A DNA stretch of 64,000 bases, taken from NCBI RefSeq assembly GCF_012489685.1, contig NC_080043.1, positions 4,714,501 through 4,778,500 on the forward strand, in the 5' to 3' direction. The notes under the pieces are model-generated. The model ran no database searches. It saw only the letters and a program-made list of their open reading frames with translations, and was not told where the DNA came from. The stretch comes from Lotus japonicus. Taxonomy: Eukaryota > Streptophyta > Magnoliopsida > Fabales > Fabaceae. Both the position numbers and the translations under genes were made by a program. This document shows positions 1 to 11,772 of this stretch, in pieces (within the stretch, counting starts at the first letter, position 1; each line of letters starts with the position of its first letter).

Positions 1-22
1 GCCCATCTTGTGATTTTGCCAG

Positions 23-409
23 GAAATTGTGCCGCTTAGGAAGGTTTGTCGCAGGCCTGAAACTGATTACAGACTACAGCAACTTCATGCTGTGAGTGAT
101 TCAGCACATGTGGATCAGCAGAAGAGTGGCATGGATGCTGCAAATGTTTACACTATCAGGGTTACTAGTTCTTCTGAAACAGTGCCAAAGCAGCAGGTTA
201 CAAACATTCATCAACTCCCAACACCAGTTTTGCAACCAAATGTTTCTCTAGCCCCACAGAGTATGAATGTGGATCCAAAGAAAGCTGAGACAACTGATGT
301 TCAACCTGGAAATTCCACCATTGTCCCAGGCAGTGTCCCATTCCCTAGCATAGTTACTACAACTAGTGCTCCTGAAGTCCCTACTCAAAACATGGCTGAA
401 GGAAAATAA
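23..409 (+). CDS. SHH2: Last exon of an upstream SHH2-like gene (partial, cut by window start)
   Basis: The exon opens after an AG at 21-22 and reads in phase to a TAA at 407-409 (128 codons plus stop). It begins with the end of the SAWADEE domain (key residues [18 protein letters not shown]) and continues into a polar, Pro/Gln/Thr-rich tail. It is nearly identical to the last exon of the complete gene at 4582-11772, as is the intron end just before it, so it is the 3' end of a tandem paralogue whose other exons lie before the window. Its tail is 46 codons longer in the middle than the downstream copy and has a different C-terminus, and may represent the ancestral form. Whether this copy is a whole gene or an isolated exon cannot be seen here. 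Confidence 0.75.
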   Translation, partial: EIVPLRKVCRRPETDYRLQQLHAVSDSAHVDQQKSGMDAANVYTIRVTSSSETVPKQQVTNIHQLPTPVLQPNVSLAPQSMNVDPKKAETTDVQPGNSTIVPGSVPFPSIVTTTSAPEVPTQNMAEGK

Positions 410-1466
410 CTAACTATGTCATGTGAATGGGACATCATTAAATGCTCTCTTTAGACTAGTAATTAACTGGAAAGTTATCTTAAGCACACAGCGCTTGTAC
501 ATGAAGTTTCTCCTGCTGTTTTATCTCAAATGTGGAAACTTACAAGAATGAGTTTACACAATTTTCAAGCATATAGAGGTAGGCATTTCATAACCAAAAA
601 AAGAGAGAAAAACTGCAGTATATATAGGTTAAGTCCAAACAATTCAGCTGGTGTTCAAATTAAGGTATTATTCACTTTATTTCTGTGGTCAAATTCGCAT
701 TATCTTTTTCTAGATGAAAATGTTCCTAAATTCTCGTTCCAACAAGGAACAAGTTCAAGTCAAGTATCCATTTTGAGTTTTTTTTTTTGAAATTACATCT
801 TTTTAAAAAATAACCAATTTTCATTCTTTTAACCATAGTGTTCTTGGATTTGATATTTTCTGTTCTCATTTTGTCTAACCAAAATGGGTAGCGATGTAAT
901 TTGATAGGTAACATATGTAAATAATGACAATTTCGATATTGTCTAAGATGAACTCTCACCTAGAGATGTTTGGATTTGTCACCTTACCCATTAGAAATGT
1001 CACTTCACTTTAAAGTGGGGAAATACTTAAATAACCCTCCATGTTTTACTCCAGAAGATTAAGTTCTGGAGCGCTTCGGAAGTTGAACTTCCCAAGTGCT
1101 TAAGAAATGGGGGTGTCAAATTATATTAGTGCTTCGAAATTTTAAATGACTGTTTTACTCTGGAAGATTAAGTTTCGGAGCGCTCCGAAAATTAAACTTT
1201 TGAAGTCCTTAAGAAATGGGGGTGCCAAATCATATTAGTGCTTCGGAACGTTAAGGTTCCAGAGTGCTTCAGAACTTTAACTTCCGGAGTACTTCGAAAC
1301 TTTATGTTCCGGAGGATAGTTTTGGCATTTTTAAAAAAAGTATGAGGTACCAAATCTGGTACATGGGGTGTCAAATCAAACGCTTGTCAGATTATAATGG
1401 ATCGTCAAATTATAATGGATGGTACAGATTGTGCATCAATTTCTTAAACCCTTAAAAAAAAATTTG
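410..1466. other. 3' flank of the upstream SHH2 copy, no gene seen
   Basis: AT-rich sequence without a credible coding frame. The first few hundred bases are probably 3' UTR and downstream sequence of the SHH2-like exon. The second half holds a degenerate TTCCGGAG-type repeat, listed separately. Confidence 0.5.
1045..1320. repeat. Degenerate tandem repeat with CTTCGGAA/TTCCGGAG motifs
   Basis: A block of about 115-120 bp (key phrases: GGAAGATTAAGTT, GGAGCGCT, CTTAAGAAATGGGGGTG, ATATTAGTGCTTCG) occurs twice, near 1047 and 1160. It is followed by shorter units built on TTCCGGAGTGCTTCGGAAC. The units are partly palindromic. It looks like decayed transposon or satellite sequence; no family is recognised. 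Confidence 0.6.
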
Positions 1467-1480
1467 AAAGTTAAACCCTT

Positions 1481-2215
1481 TTTTTTGGTGCGAAAAGAAA
1501 GGACAGACAACAACAAATAAGAAAACAAAAGACAAACTGAGGCCTTAGCCTCAGGAACGAAACTCCAAGCTCATACGCTAGGAGAAGACTACCCAAACCC
1601 TGCCAAGGATTCTCTATGAACACTAGCTCTTCATCTTGATTGGCCCCATGCTTGGCAAGAAGATCGGCACACATATTTCCCTCCCTAAGAGTAAGGACTA
1701 GCTTCACTCTCCAAGATCGCTCCAAGAGGTCCTTGATATCCCATAGCAGTGAAGCATACAAGTGGTGAGCTACCGGAGGAGCCAAAACCAAGCTAACCGC
1801 GTGAAGAGAATCAGATTGGCATTCGACAATTCGGTAACCCAGCTCCCAAGCCATGGTTAAACCATGAAAAATAGCCAAGAGTTCCAGAAAAAGGATATCT
1901 GAAGTAGGCTGAAAACCAAAGAAACCTAGCAGCCAACCTCCCTCAAAGCTCCGCAGGCACCCGCCATAGCCTCCACGACTAGGGGTCCCCAGAACGCTGC
2001 CATCAACTTGACAACAACGAAATTCTCTAGCATCGAACACCACCTAACCCACCGCTCCTAGGATGGCTCTGAAACATGAGTAGAGAACATGTGACCAATA
2101 TCTGTCGCCATAGCAGTGATGTGCACAGCCATTGCCTGATCCGACAGCAAAAGGTTCTCAAACACCCTAAGATTCTGAGCTCTCCAAATCCACCAAAGGG
2201 TCGCACGCGCGACAT
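1481..2215 (-). mobile_element. 5'-truncated LINE fragment encoding an RNase H domain, with 14-bp target duplication
   Basis: Read on the minus strand, the end of a non-LTR retrotransposon ORF2 is visible. It starts with a WWIWRAQN-type segment (about 2205-2045), has an in-frame TAG, then shifts frame into a plant LINE RNase H domain (VDGS, GGYGG, ELLAI, SDSLHAV, REGNMCADLLAKHGA; about 2043-1510). The 3' end is a short A tail, seen as TTTTTT at 1481-1486. The 14-bp direct repeat AAAGTTAAACCCTT flanks it at 1467-1480 and 2216-2229, which fixes both ends. The stop and frameshift show it is dead. Confidence 0.9.
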
Positions 2216-2229
2216 AAAGTTAAACCCTT

Positions 2230-3308
2230 AATATTAATAACAAATATTATAATCTAAAAAAATTAAATCACTTTTCATCTTAGTTTAAATTTTAAATGAT
2301 AATGTCTTTGCATTTTTTGTCAATGTATTTTTTCTTAAGACAAGTATCAAGAATCCTCTATCAAAGACAATTTTGTTCGAGTCGGGAACATCCACATCAT
2401 GGTGAGACTAACTCTTCCAGCGAAAGTTTTTCCATTCACAAGACTCGAACACGAAATATTGCTTAAGGAGAATCAAACATGTATTACTTGAATCAACCAC
2501 TCGTTAGTTTGGTGTATGTATTTGGCATAGTCATTTAAAATTGAGAAAAAGATTTATTAATTAATATAACTTATATTTCGTATTTCTTTATTTTTTTAAA
2601 ATATACAAGATTTAATAATTTCCATTTTTCAATTATGTTTGGGTTTGAAAAATCTTCTTCTCTCTCTACGGGTGTAGGGCAGACGGCAGAGCAGAGAGGC
2701 AGAGAGATCAGCACTCTTCGTTAAAAATCAAAACTTTTTCTTCCTTTATGGTGGTTCGTGGTGAGTTTCTGCTTCACCCTTACTTTGGAGCCGTTCTTGG
2801 GCATCACGCAATCTCTCGTTCTGCCACCGGAGAAGCTCCAATGGCGGGTTCTATGGCAATGTTGGGTGGCGATGATGGGTCTTGACGGTGGCTTCGATTT
2901 GTGGGATGTCGAGAACGAGAAAGAATGCGGCAACTTGGTGATGATGGGTCTTGACATTTGATGTACTAGGTATTGATTGTGGGATTCTAAACATTGCTTT
3001 GTTAGATTTATTGTTCCCTTTCTTTTCCAAGTTGTTTACAATAAAGCTATGGTTTTCGTGTATACACTTCTTGTTTTAATGTTGTATCGAATCCGACACA
3101 AGCTAGACTTTTGCTAAATGTATGATTTTATTTTACTCTCTATCCCTCCTTCTCATGTTTTATACTTGCATTGTCATGCTAGTTCTGTGGCTTGGCTTTG
3201 ATAATTATTTATCCCTTTTGGGTTGCTCTGGGGAGTTAATGTATGGTATTGTATTTGTGTGTATAATTTTGTTAGAGGCTTTGTGATAAGGAAAAACCAC
3301 CACTGATT
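2230..3308. other. Intergenic stretch, unassigned
   Basis: AT-rich to about 2640, with a partly palindromic segment near 2375-2455 (GTTCGAGTC and GACTCGAAC) of the kind seen in dispersed plant repeats. From 2640 to 2960 the sequence is more balanced and contains short open frames (for example plus 2758-2961) that I do not recognise. It could be the first exon and 5' UTR of the gene whose exon-like blocks lie at 3883-4111, but I cannot join them. Confidence 0.35.
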
Positions 3309-3900
3309 CGAGGCGGGGAAGGAAAACACCCATAAGGTCTGACTTCGTTCCTGTTGCATTTCTCTCTTATTTGAAGAAAAGAAATTATTACCCTATATAC
3401 TTCATATGACCAAGTGAGGCAATATTGACATTATACTCTACACTTACACTATAAACCTTTTACTTTCTACAGGTTTTTGGTCTACATCAGTTTGTCATGT
3501 AGGTGTAACAGTCATTTTGAGACCAATGTGATCGATATCTTGAAGTGCCTTGACCATTTTGTGAAAACCACAAAGGTGCAATTCACCACTCTCTTCTCTT
3601 TTAAGCATTACTCATCTTTTACATTTCATCACTGTCTTTTTCACTCTTTCTTTTTTATTCCTATAATCTCTTTCAATTAGGTACCGGACGATGGATGTTT
3701 GTTGGTAAAGGGTTGAACCGAGGCGGGGAAGGAAAACTACCATAAGGTCTGAAATCGTTCCTCTTGCATTTATTTCTAATATGAATAAAACAAATGATTA
3801 CCCTATGTACTTCATATGACCAAGTGAGGAAATATTGACATGATACTCTACACTTACGCTATAAACTTTTTACTTTCTGCAGCTTGTTGGTCTACATCAG
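3309..3900 (+). repeat. Two direct copies of a 182-bp intron/exon segment
   Basis: The segment from CGAGGCGGGGAAGG to GGTCTACATCAG occurs at 3309-3490 and again at 3719-3900 with scattered mismatches. Each copy ends with an intron acceptor (TTTCTACAG or TTTCTGCAG) and the first codons of an exon. Only the second copy continues into a clean open exon. The first runs into unrelated sequence, so a partial local duplication is the simplest reading. Confidence 0.85.
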
Positions 3901-4111
3901 CCTAACCAGATCCCAATTGGAAGTGATTACGCAGTAAGTCTTATCCCGGTAATTTTTCTCGCTACATTTATTAGCTTTGTACCACTTATAAACTGATCAT
4001 ATTGATGACATTTAATTGTTCTTTGTTTGCTGGTATCAGTGCAGTCACTTTGCTCATGGAATTCCTCCAGATGGAAACAACTTTAGAGCCCTTCAACATC
4101 TTTCCTTCCAG
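3883..4111 (+). CDS. Two spliced exon-like blocks of an unrecognised gene
   Basis: Block A (3883-3933, 17 codons) lies between TTTCTGCAG and GTAAGTC. Block B (4040-4111, 24 codons) lies between GGTATCAG and GTGTGTTGG. Both are exact multiples of three, in phase 0 and free of stops. Joined, they would encode a 41-residue piece containing PIGSDYACSHFAHGIPP and ending RALQHLSFQ. I do not recognise the family. No start, stop or further exon is certain, and the SHH2 first exon begins only 470 bp downstream, so this is likely the remnant of a duplicated or truncated gene. Confidence 0.4.
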
Positions 4112-4581
4112 GTGTGTTGGTCTCTTATCTAGTTCTATTGTTTTGTCTACTTTTTCTTCAAGAATCTATCATACATTGTAGGTACTTATATTTTTAATGG
4201 GAGAGATCCAAATCACAATTTTTTTGAGTAACCAATGGGAATGGAGTATATTATAGCCAAGCATTTATGGCTCTGTGCGAGCACTTGCAGTGAGAAGAGT
4301 AGTCATCGCTGCTGTCGGTAATGAATATCTGAGCCCAAAAAAATGCAATTAAGCCTAATTTTTATTATTTATCATCAAAATCTTACTTGTACCTCCGGTC
4401 ACCTGGCTTCACTTTGTCGCTCACCCTATTCTCTTCGCAGCACAACCAAGTATTTAAGTTTGAAACTTTCTCTCAATCCAAACACTGCCTCTTTGCTTTG
4501 CACTCCCTTTCTCTTCCAAATACCACACATTCTCTCTCGCTTCCTCTCCTGTTTCTCTGGGATCCCTTCCTTCCTTTCTTC
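4112..4581 (+). promoter_or_regulatory. Probable promoter and 5' UTR of SHH2
   Basis: The last 470 bp before the SHH2 ATG. From about 4390 it becomes pyrimidine-rich (repeated CTCTCTT, CTTTCTCTC and CTTCC tracts), typical of a plant 5' leader. A TATTTAAG at 4450 is a weak TATA candidate. No transcription start can be proven from sequence. Confidence 0.35.
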
Positions 4582-7500
4582 ATGGGTCGTCCTCCTAGTA
4601 ATGGAGGCCCCGCCTTCCGCTTCACCCAGAACGAGGTATTCATCTATTCCATTGGATTCTCACTCCAAATTTCAACTTCTGATGATTTTCGTGTTTTTTT
4701 CATCTTCTTTTAATATCTCGTGTTTTGTATAATGGGTGCACATTTTCATGTTAAAGTTTGAATCTTTCACTGATTTAATCAACTGGGTCTCCTTCCAAGT
4801 TGCATGATTTTGGGAAACTCAAATTTTTCGCTGGATTTTTTTTAATTCATTTTTTGCAATAGATTTGTATTTTGGATATTGGATATTACATTTGTGTTGG
4901 CATAGCCAATGCTAGATGCTGATAATAATATATGCATCAAGTTAGGGCTCTTACATTGGATGTTAAATGAGGGAAAGTGATTGCTGTATCACTTTGTGAC
5001 TAATCAAGTGGTATGAAATTGCTGTGATGTACAAACCTCAGTAGTAGCTATCGTTCGGTAAGTTTTGTTCCCAGCCTTAGAATTTGGGTGTAGTGGGATT
5101 AAAATATGAGCGTTAAGTGTCTATCTCCGTGGGATCTTGGTTGATCATGGTGAATTTTCTACTTGCTTTCCCCGATTGATTTATGTCTGTAGCTCTATGT
5201 AGGTCATAGATAAATCTTGATCCCAGCCTTAAGATCTGGGTATATCGGGATTAGGCTATAAGCATTGAGAAGCTACTCTTCGTATTATTGATCATAGTGA
5301 ATTGGCTACCTTTTTCCCCATTGTTGTATGTCTTTAGCTCAGTGTTTGTCATACCATGTTGCGTTAATGTCCGTGTTCTGCGTCTATTTTCTTCTCCACA
5401 CTTTCTGCTCACTTGTTTGAGTCATTGGTGCTGATGATTGGTCTCCTAGATGTGTTTTTTTATCATCCAACTTTCTACAGTTCTTTTACATTTTAGATCT
5501 TGCAAACTTTATGCAATGAGAGAGCATGTTGTTTCTTAACGGGTGAATGAGTTTTGGTTATAAAGTACATTGGAAGACATGTTACTGAGTTTGTGTGGGA
5601 GTTCTTGCAGAACCCTGTTTGAGACCATTTCCCTGTATTTCTCTTATCTTGTGAGATTACATTGTGCTGGACTCCTGGTCCCTACCCTCTTTTTGATGAT
5701 TGATTAAATAGATTTATGATGCAATATGAAATAGCATTCTATGATAGAATATTATAGAAGGCTAGATTCCATTAGTCCGATGAAAGATTTTGTTCCAAAA
5801 ACTATTGTTTGTCTATATAGGTGGCAGAAATGGAAGCTATTCTTCATGAGCACAACAATGCAATGCCAGCACGTGATGTTCTTGAAGTTCTTGCAGAGAA
5901 GTTCAGGTGTGCTGCAGTGCCCATATACTATTTTTTAGAATTTTAATGAGTACCAGACTTTGAGTAGTATTTAGTATGCTCCTGAAAAGTGGGACTGAAT
6001 TTGTGCTTTATTCATGCAGTGAATCACCTGATCGTAAAGGCAAGATTACAGTGCAGATGAAGCAAGTATGAGTACTATATTTTATAATGATAGGGAATCT
6101 CTCTGCCTTCAATTTCTTAGTTTTCCTCTTCATTGTAGGTTTGGAATTGGTTTCAAAATAAAAGGTTTGCGATAAGGTCAAAATCAAGGAAGACTCCTGG
6201 AAATTTAAATATCACAGCTATGCCTCGGGATGATTCAGCCCCAGTCAGGAATATGTCTCAACCAATAGCTGCTCCAACTCTTGCTGCTCCAGGTTCAGGT
6301 AGAATGTTGCTGGTTCTTAGGTTTTAAATTTTATTCATTTTGATTGAATCCATATTCACTCTTATTTGTTAGTTCTGGTTACTTAATGTTGTGCTAAAAT
6401 TTCTTTTGAAATTTTGTTATGCTTCCTACAAAGCTCATGCCCATCACAGTGTTAATGACTTGGATGACTGATTTATCTTAGTTGGTTATGCTAATTTTGC
6501 AGATCTATTTAGTTTATAGGACTCGATGTCTTTTGCTTTATTGCGTGATGTTTCTAGTATGACTTTGTATTGTAGTGTGCACGGGGAAGTTCAAAAAGTA
6601 ATAAATTATATTTTATAGAAAGCTTTCTGTTTCCATTAGCCTTGTCTATCGCAATTCTATGTAATATCTTGTTTTTGCATTATCATTGATTTTTTCCTTC
6701 AACAAGATCAGTGGAAAATGGGGGCCAAATCATTCAGGATTTTAAGCCCAGTGGTTTTGTGTCCTACTTGCCAATACTACAAAACCAATGTTTGAGGATT
6801 TGAAAGCAAAATATGTTGATCATATTCTTGCCTGAAATGCCAAAATTCTTAAACTAGAATATACATATGAATCGAACAACACATTGATTCCCAACTCGAT
6901 CTTCCATGTATTTCTGTGAACATACCAATTTTATGGCCATAGTTTGGAATTTTGTTGAACTCTGCTGGGTGCTACAGTTAAATATATGGCACGGTCTTAG
7001 TAGCTGCTGAATTTCAAATTCTAACACCATTTATAATATTGTTTTTGAACATAAGACATTAATTCTGTGCAATCTACTCTCTAAGTCAATCTTTTTAGTT
7101 TCATGTTATTTTGTAGTAGCGTCAACTACTAACTGGCATTTTAGATTTTTGCTGAAGCAAAACTTGCACTTATTCTTCTACACTGTTGCTCTGAGAATTT
7201 TCCTCATTTTCTACTGCCATAAGATGTGTTGTTGGATATGAATTTCATGCTCCTGTTCCAAGTTTAATATTTATTATGCATTACTAGATCTAAAATCTTG
7301 TGACATGTAGGAGTACAAATGTTGTATAATTGTGCAATGCTGCGAATAATTCAGTCTTAAGTGACTGACTGTGCATATCAGATATTGCTTATCAGTATAA
7401 TTAGGTGCATGATCAATTTTAGAACCACCCCTCATACAAAAGGCCATTTTTATGTACTTTACCTTTGTGTACAGCACTTAGCAGATTTCCTGTTACCTTT

Positions 7501-10500
7501 TTATCTGTTGACAAATGGGTAATTGGTGATGATTTTCTTCATGTGAAGTCTTCCATCAAAGGAAGTTTCTCAGTGTTCTTCCAGTTGCTTGTGTGAAACA
7601 ATATGTAGGACTTACTTTGGTAGTCACATGTCTACACTCTACAGTATACTTTTATGCTTCAGTCATACATGACTGAGATTCCAAAACTCTTTCTGTCTGA
7701 ACTCTGAATATAATTTGGTTGTAGAAGAATGACAATGCAAGTTATGTATAATGTATCACATTTTCCAAGTACTGCATGGTATCCAAATTAGCGTGACATT
7801 AAGGTAGCGTTTGGTAGACATGTGGGAAGGGAACAGAACGGGACATAGGAGTTCCGTTCCATGTTTGTCATGTTTTTGAGATGAAACTGAACCCCTTCAC
7901 TGTTTACATGATTCAGTGTTTTTTTCGTTCATTTCAATGTGAAAACAAAAACAAAAATCAATACTTTGTAATTGTATGATCGATTCAGTCTTATGATCAA
8001 ATTCTTTTTATAATCATTGCTTCTTAGTCTATTGCACAGTGATCTCATTACACTGTTACACTATTGATAGTGATACTATTATGGTAGGGGTATATATGTA
8101 ACTAATTTTATCGTTCTGTTCTGTCTGTGTTGTATTTACCAAACACAATACACATAACATTATTGTCGTGTTCAATCCTGTTATGTTATGTTCCATTCTG
8201 TTCTGTCTTGTGACTCTTGTCCGGTTCCGTTACCAAACCATACCTAATAGAACTGGACCAGAATTGAGTTCAATGGTGTAATTTTGTCAGTCTCTGGATT
8301 GGTTTAAGAGAGAAGAACAGAGATTGAGAATAATATGGGATGTAGATGTACAATTTTCCCTCTCGAGATATTTGAGAGACCTGGCCTCTCCTCTTTTTCG
8401 CCCTTCAAACAATCCATGTCCTCAATCCCTCTTCATAATTAACTTATAACCAACTACAGATGTACTGTAGCTAACTAAAGGGTTACTGCTGCTATCTGTT
8501 ATTTCTAGTAACGACATATTGAGGCCCTTCTTCCTCCATAGAATTATTGGAAGCTTTCTAATAGACTGGAACCTGATATAGATTTGGTACATATGTCATC
8601 ATATGATCATACTTAAGTGTTATTTTAAGCACGTTGACTTGTCTAGAGATTCATCATAGGCTGTCAATGAGATCAAATTAAAAGCTTACCTCCAAATTGC
8701 ATATCTCAGTACACATCATGTTGCTATGATTTGTTAGTGCACCGTTATACTGTTTCTCAAGAAGATGTTAATATATGTTGTAACAACTGATTTTTCTGTT
8801 ATGGTGTGGGCTGAAAGATTTATTGTATGCTGCTTTCAATCGTCCATTTTGTGGGAGTACAATGCTGCCTATATCTTCAATAGTCAATAAATAAGACTTG
8901 TAATCACAAAAAGGTCCTACCGTCCTACTATCACTATGGATTGTCTTCATTATAGACTAAGGTTGTTATGTTTTTATGCTCTGGTGATTCCTTTTTTCAT
9001 TACTCACATACACTATTTTCATTTTGTTCTACTCAGTTCCAGCCACAGCAGAAGTTGCTCCAGAAAATTCAGTTATGGAATTTGAAGCTAAATCTGCAAG
9101 GGATGGAGCATGGTCAATATTTGCTCTTTATATTCTGTTGTTTATTTGTCTTCTTAATTATTTTATATCCATGGGCCTGACTTTATTTCTTATGTTTGTT
9201 AGGTACGATGTGGCTAACTTTCTATCACACAGATATTTGGAGTCCAGTGATCCGGTAATCTTAAGATGAGATTATTTCCATTCTTAAGTTTTGGTGAAGG
9301 AATTAATGAGATTTTTTTACATGGTTTTCAGTTGTCCTTTGCCCCTAAAATATTGCATTGCTAATCCTATGATTTTACATCTATCTATTCCCTTACCATG
9401 TTAAGTTATTAGATAGAATGTTTCTAGTGGTTCAACCCTAGCAAACTTGTTAGAATATTTTAGGGGCTATTAGTCTTAATGTTAGCGGGCTTATGCTTGT
9501 ACTAGTGTTAATAATACTACATATAATTAATAGTATTAGTTATTGTATATAATATCGTTATACATTATCCTACAATTTAGGAGTAATCTTTTATTAGGAG
9601 TTTGATTTGTAACCAGAATTTAACACTAGTTCTTAAATATAAAGTCATAAAGGCGTAAAGGAATGCTCTCAAGCAATTCCAATTATTCTGAAGAGCTGAA
9701 GTTGGTATCTAGAGCCTCCTCCTCCTCCTACTGGCCACCATTGTAAACAAATAAAATGAAGTCTCTACTATTGTGAACAACTTCGGCGAAGTCTCTTATC
9801 ACCAAAACCAGGTGATGCGATGAGAACCTGGGAAGTATTTAATCTACGTACCACAGCGAAGTAGATATAAACACCCAGTGAATGATATATTTTTTCTTAA
9901 CATCAGTAGTTTTCTGGGATGTTTGCGGAGGACTTTAGTAATAAATTAAATTGATTTGGTAGTCAGTTTCCAGGTATCTCATTAATGGTGCTGTTGTTAG
10001 CTTCAGTTTTGTCATCAAATCATTTGTTGGAATTATGAATTGTTGTGCATTTCATCTTAATTTGTTCAGTGTTCTGCCTTTATAGATCAAGTAATCGTAA
10101 TTTCTTTCTCCATGCCTCAGGAAGTGCTGGTACAGTTTGCTGCTTTTGGACCTCAAGAAGATGAGTGGGTTAATGTTCGAAGGAATGTTCGGACACGCTC
10201 TCTACCCTGTTTATCATCAGAATGTGTTGCAGTCCTCCCTGGAGATCTTATACTCTGTTTTCAGGTTGGAGTATCTGTAGCTAGATGTCATGAAAAGTTA
10301 ATTCAATCATTGAAAATTATCTCGAATGATATATATTATTTTTTGTGACATTTACCTTTTCCTATCATTTTACAAGTTTTGGTTTTTGACATCACAGGAA
10401 CGTAATGAGCAAGCTCTTTACTTTGATGCCCGTGTCCGTGATTCTGAAAGACGGAGGCATGATGTAAGAGGCTGTCGTTGTAGATTTTTGGTTCGCTATG

Positions 10501-11772
10501 ATCATGATCAGTCAGAGGTATTAACTAATATTGTCTTATGGGATTTTTTTTCTTCTTTCATGATTGGATTAAGTCACATCATTTTTTGTTTCAATTAAAA
10601 TTTTAGTCCCTATAGTTTTCAATCACTTCAGTTTTGGTCCCTATAGTTTTTTATTTTTGGATATCATTCCTTTTATTTTCCACTTATTTGGATTTTGGTC
10701 TCCATCCTTAAGGTATTATTCCCTATTTTCATTCTTTGGGTTTTAGTTTCTCAGAGGTATTGTTCTGTTTTTCAGATAGGATTGGTCCCTATAGTTTCCA
10801 CTTACTGAGGTATTTGTCTCTAACTTATGGACCATAACTCAAATAATTGAAAATATGAGGAACAATATCGAAGACAAGAAAAAACTAAAGGAACCAAAAC
10901 TTCAATGAATGGGGAATGGATTCTCTCATGTTAGATAGAACCGTTCTTAAATTTTATAAATGTTTTAAGCATAAATTTTTCAAATAACAAGTTTATGTTA
11001 AAATCTAATATTGGAGTTAACATACCCAATGGATGGAAACTACTGGGACCAGAATTTTATTTGATTTTTTTTTAGAAGTTCTATTCCACAAATGATGGTC
11101 AATCATATGGAGAGAAGATAGCAGTTAGCTTAAGTATTATGATGCACGTATCATCTTTGGTTCCTGAGGTTTAACACATGCTTTTTAACTTTTAACCTTA
11201 TATATTGAATCAGTGATTCCTTAAAAAAGTTTCTTGTTCAGGTACAGTCCTCTTAACTTCTCGTTCTGAAATTGTCTCATATTAAATCCCTATTTCCCGT
11301 TGGAACTTTTCATTCAAGTTGCCAACATTTTTATGAGAGGATCAATGAATACAGAATGACTGCAGAACAATGAACTGAACTAGCTTATGACTGTGCTTGT
11401 TGCTGTTGCTTCACAATGGTGCCATTTGAAAAGAGGCAGAATCACTTATTTTATAATATCTATCAATTTGTTTTAAATTTTAATGTAAAAGAGAGACATC
11501 GACATATAACCGTATTACTTCTGTTAAAGATGACTCAATCGATTCATGTTGTTGATACACCCATCTTGTGATTTTGCCAGGAAATTGTGCCGCTTAGGAA
11601 GATTTGTCGCAGGCCTGAAACTGATTACAGACTACAGCAGCTTCATGCTGTGGGTGATTCAGCACATGTGGATCAGCAGAAGAGTGTCATGGATCCAAAG
11701 AAAGCTGAAACAACTGATGTTCAACCTGGAAATTCCACCATCATCCCATTCTCAGGGCCAGTCCAATACTAA
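4582..11772 (+). CDS. SHH2: SAWADEE homeodomain homolog 2-like protein (9 exons, 309 aa)
   Basis: Exons: 4582-4635, 5821-5906, 6020-6065, 6139-6298, 9037-9112, 9203-9254, 10121-10264, 10398-10517 and 11581-11772. All junctions are GT-AG and the sum is 930 nt, in frame. The protein opens [18 protein letters not shown], typical of SHH2. A divergent homeodomain follows (about residues 11-75, recognition helix with [16 protein letters not shown]). A SAWADEE domain, a tandem-Tudor-like fold that reads histone H3 methylation, spans about 128-268 ([57 protein letters not shown]). Related SHH1 recruits Pol IV for RNA-directed DNA methylation; SHH2's role is less defined, and function here is by homology. 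The last exon is shortened by 46 internal codons relative to the copy at 23-409 and ends in a novel short tail. Intron 4 (2.7 kb) holds a Tourist-like MITE. Confidence 0.85.
5068..5350 (+). repeat. Degenerate tandem duplication in SHH2 intron 1
   Basis: A segment starting TTCCCAGCCTTA and running through GGGATTA, TTGATCAT and TGGTGAATT-like text to TATGTCT.TAGCTC occurs at about 5068-5205 and again at 5220-5350 (offset about 152). The copies have many substitutions, so this is an old intronic duplication with no visible function. Confidence 0.6.
7803..8244. mobile_element. Tourist-like (PIF/Harbinger) MITE in SHH2 intron 4
   Basis: The left end reads GGTAGCGTTTGGTA and the inverted right end reads GGTATGGTTTGGTA. 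TAA flanks both sides (7800-7802 and 8245-8247), matching the 3-bp target site of PIF/Harbinger MITEs. It is 442 bp with no coding capacity. The inner ends (GTTCCGTTCC near the left, GGTTCCGTTACC near the right) are also inversely related. Confidence 0.75.
9448..9715 (+). mobile_element. Possible copia LTR relic in SHH2 intron 6
   Basis: The sequence begins TGTTAGAATATTTTAGGGGC, a common copia LTR start. About 255 bp later it reaches TTGGTATCTAGAGCC at 9702-9716, one insertion away from the Met-tRNA primer site TGGTATCAGAGCC. No second LTR or target duplication was found, so this is a decayed 5' end at best. Confidence 0.35.
10603..10910. mobile_element. Hairpin-type MITE relic in SHH2 intron 8
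   Basis: The left arm (about 10619-10672; CACTTCAGTTTTGGTCCCTA, then GGATATCATTCC) is matched in inverted order by 10861-10905 (GGAACAATATCGAAGAC, then GGAACCAAAACTTCAATG). Internally, further GGTCCCTATAG phrases repeat. This GTCCCT-rich type is frequent in legume introns. Exact ends are not defined. Confidence 0.55.
11037..11443 (+). repeat. Copy 1 of a duplicated SHH2 intron-8 segment
   Basis: About 407 bp of the last SHH2 intron, from AAACTACTGGGACC to GGTGCCATTTGAAAAG.GGCAGAATC. It is repeated at 12181-12584 in the same orientation with few differences and small indels. This copy sits before the last exon. Confidence 0.9.

Noticed and set aside
2375..2455. GTTCGAGTC ... GACTCGAAC considered as a tRNA gene or SINE promoter
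   Set aside because: No acceptor stem, no anticodon arm and no target duplication; only a short palindrome-like pair.
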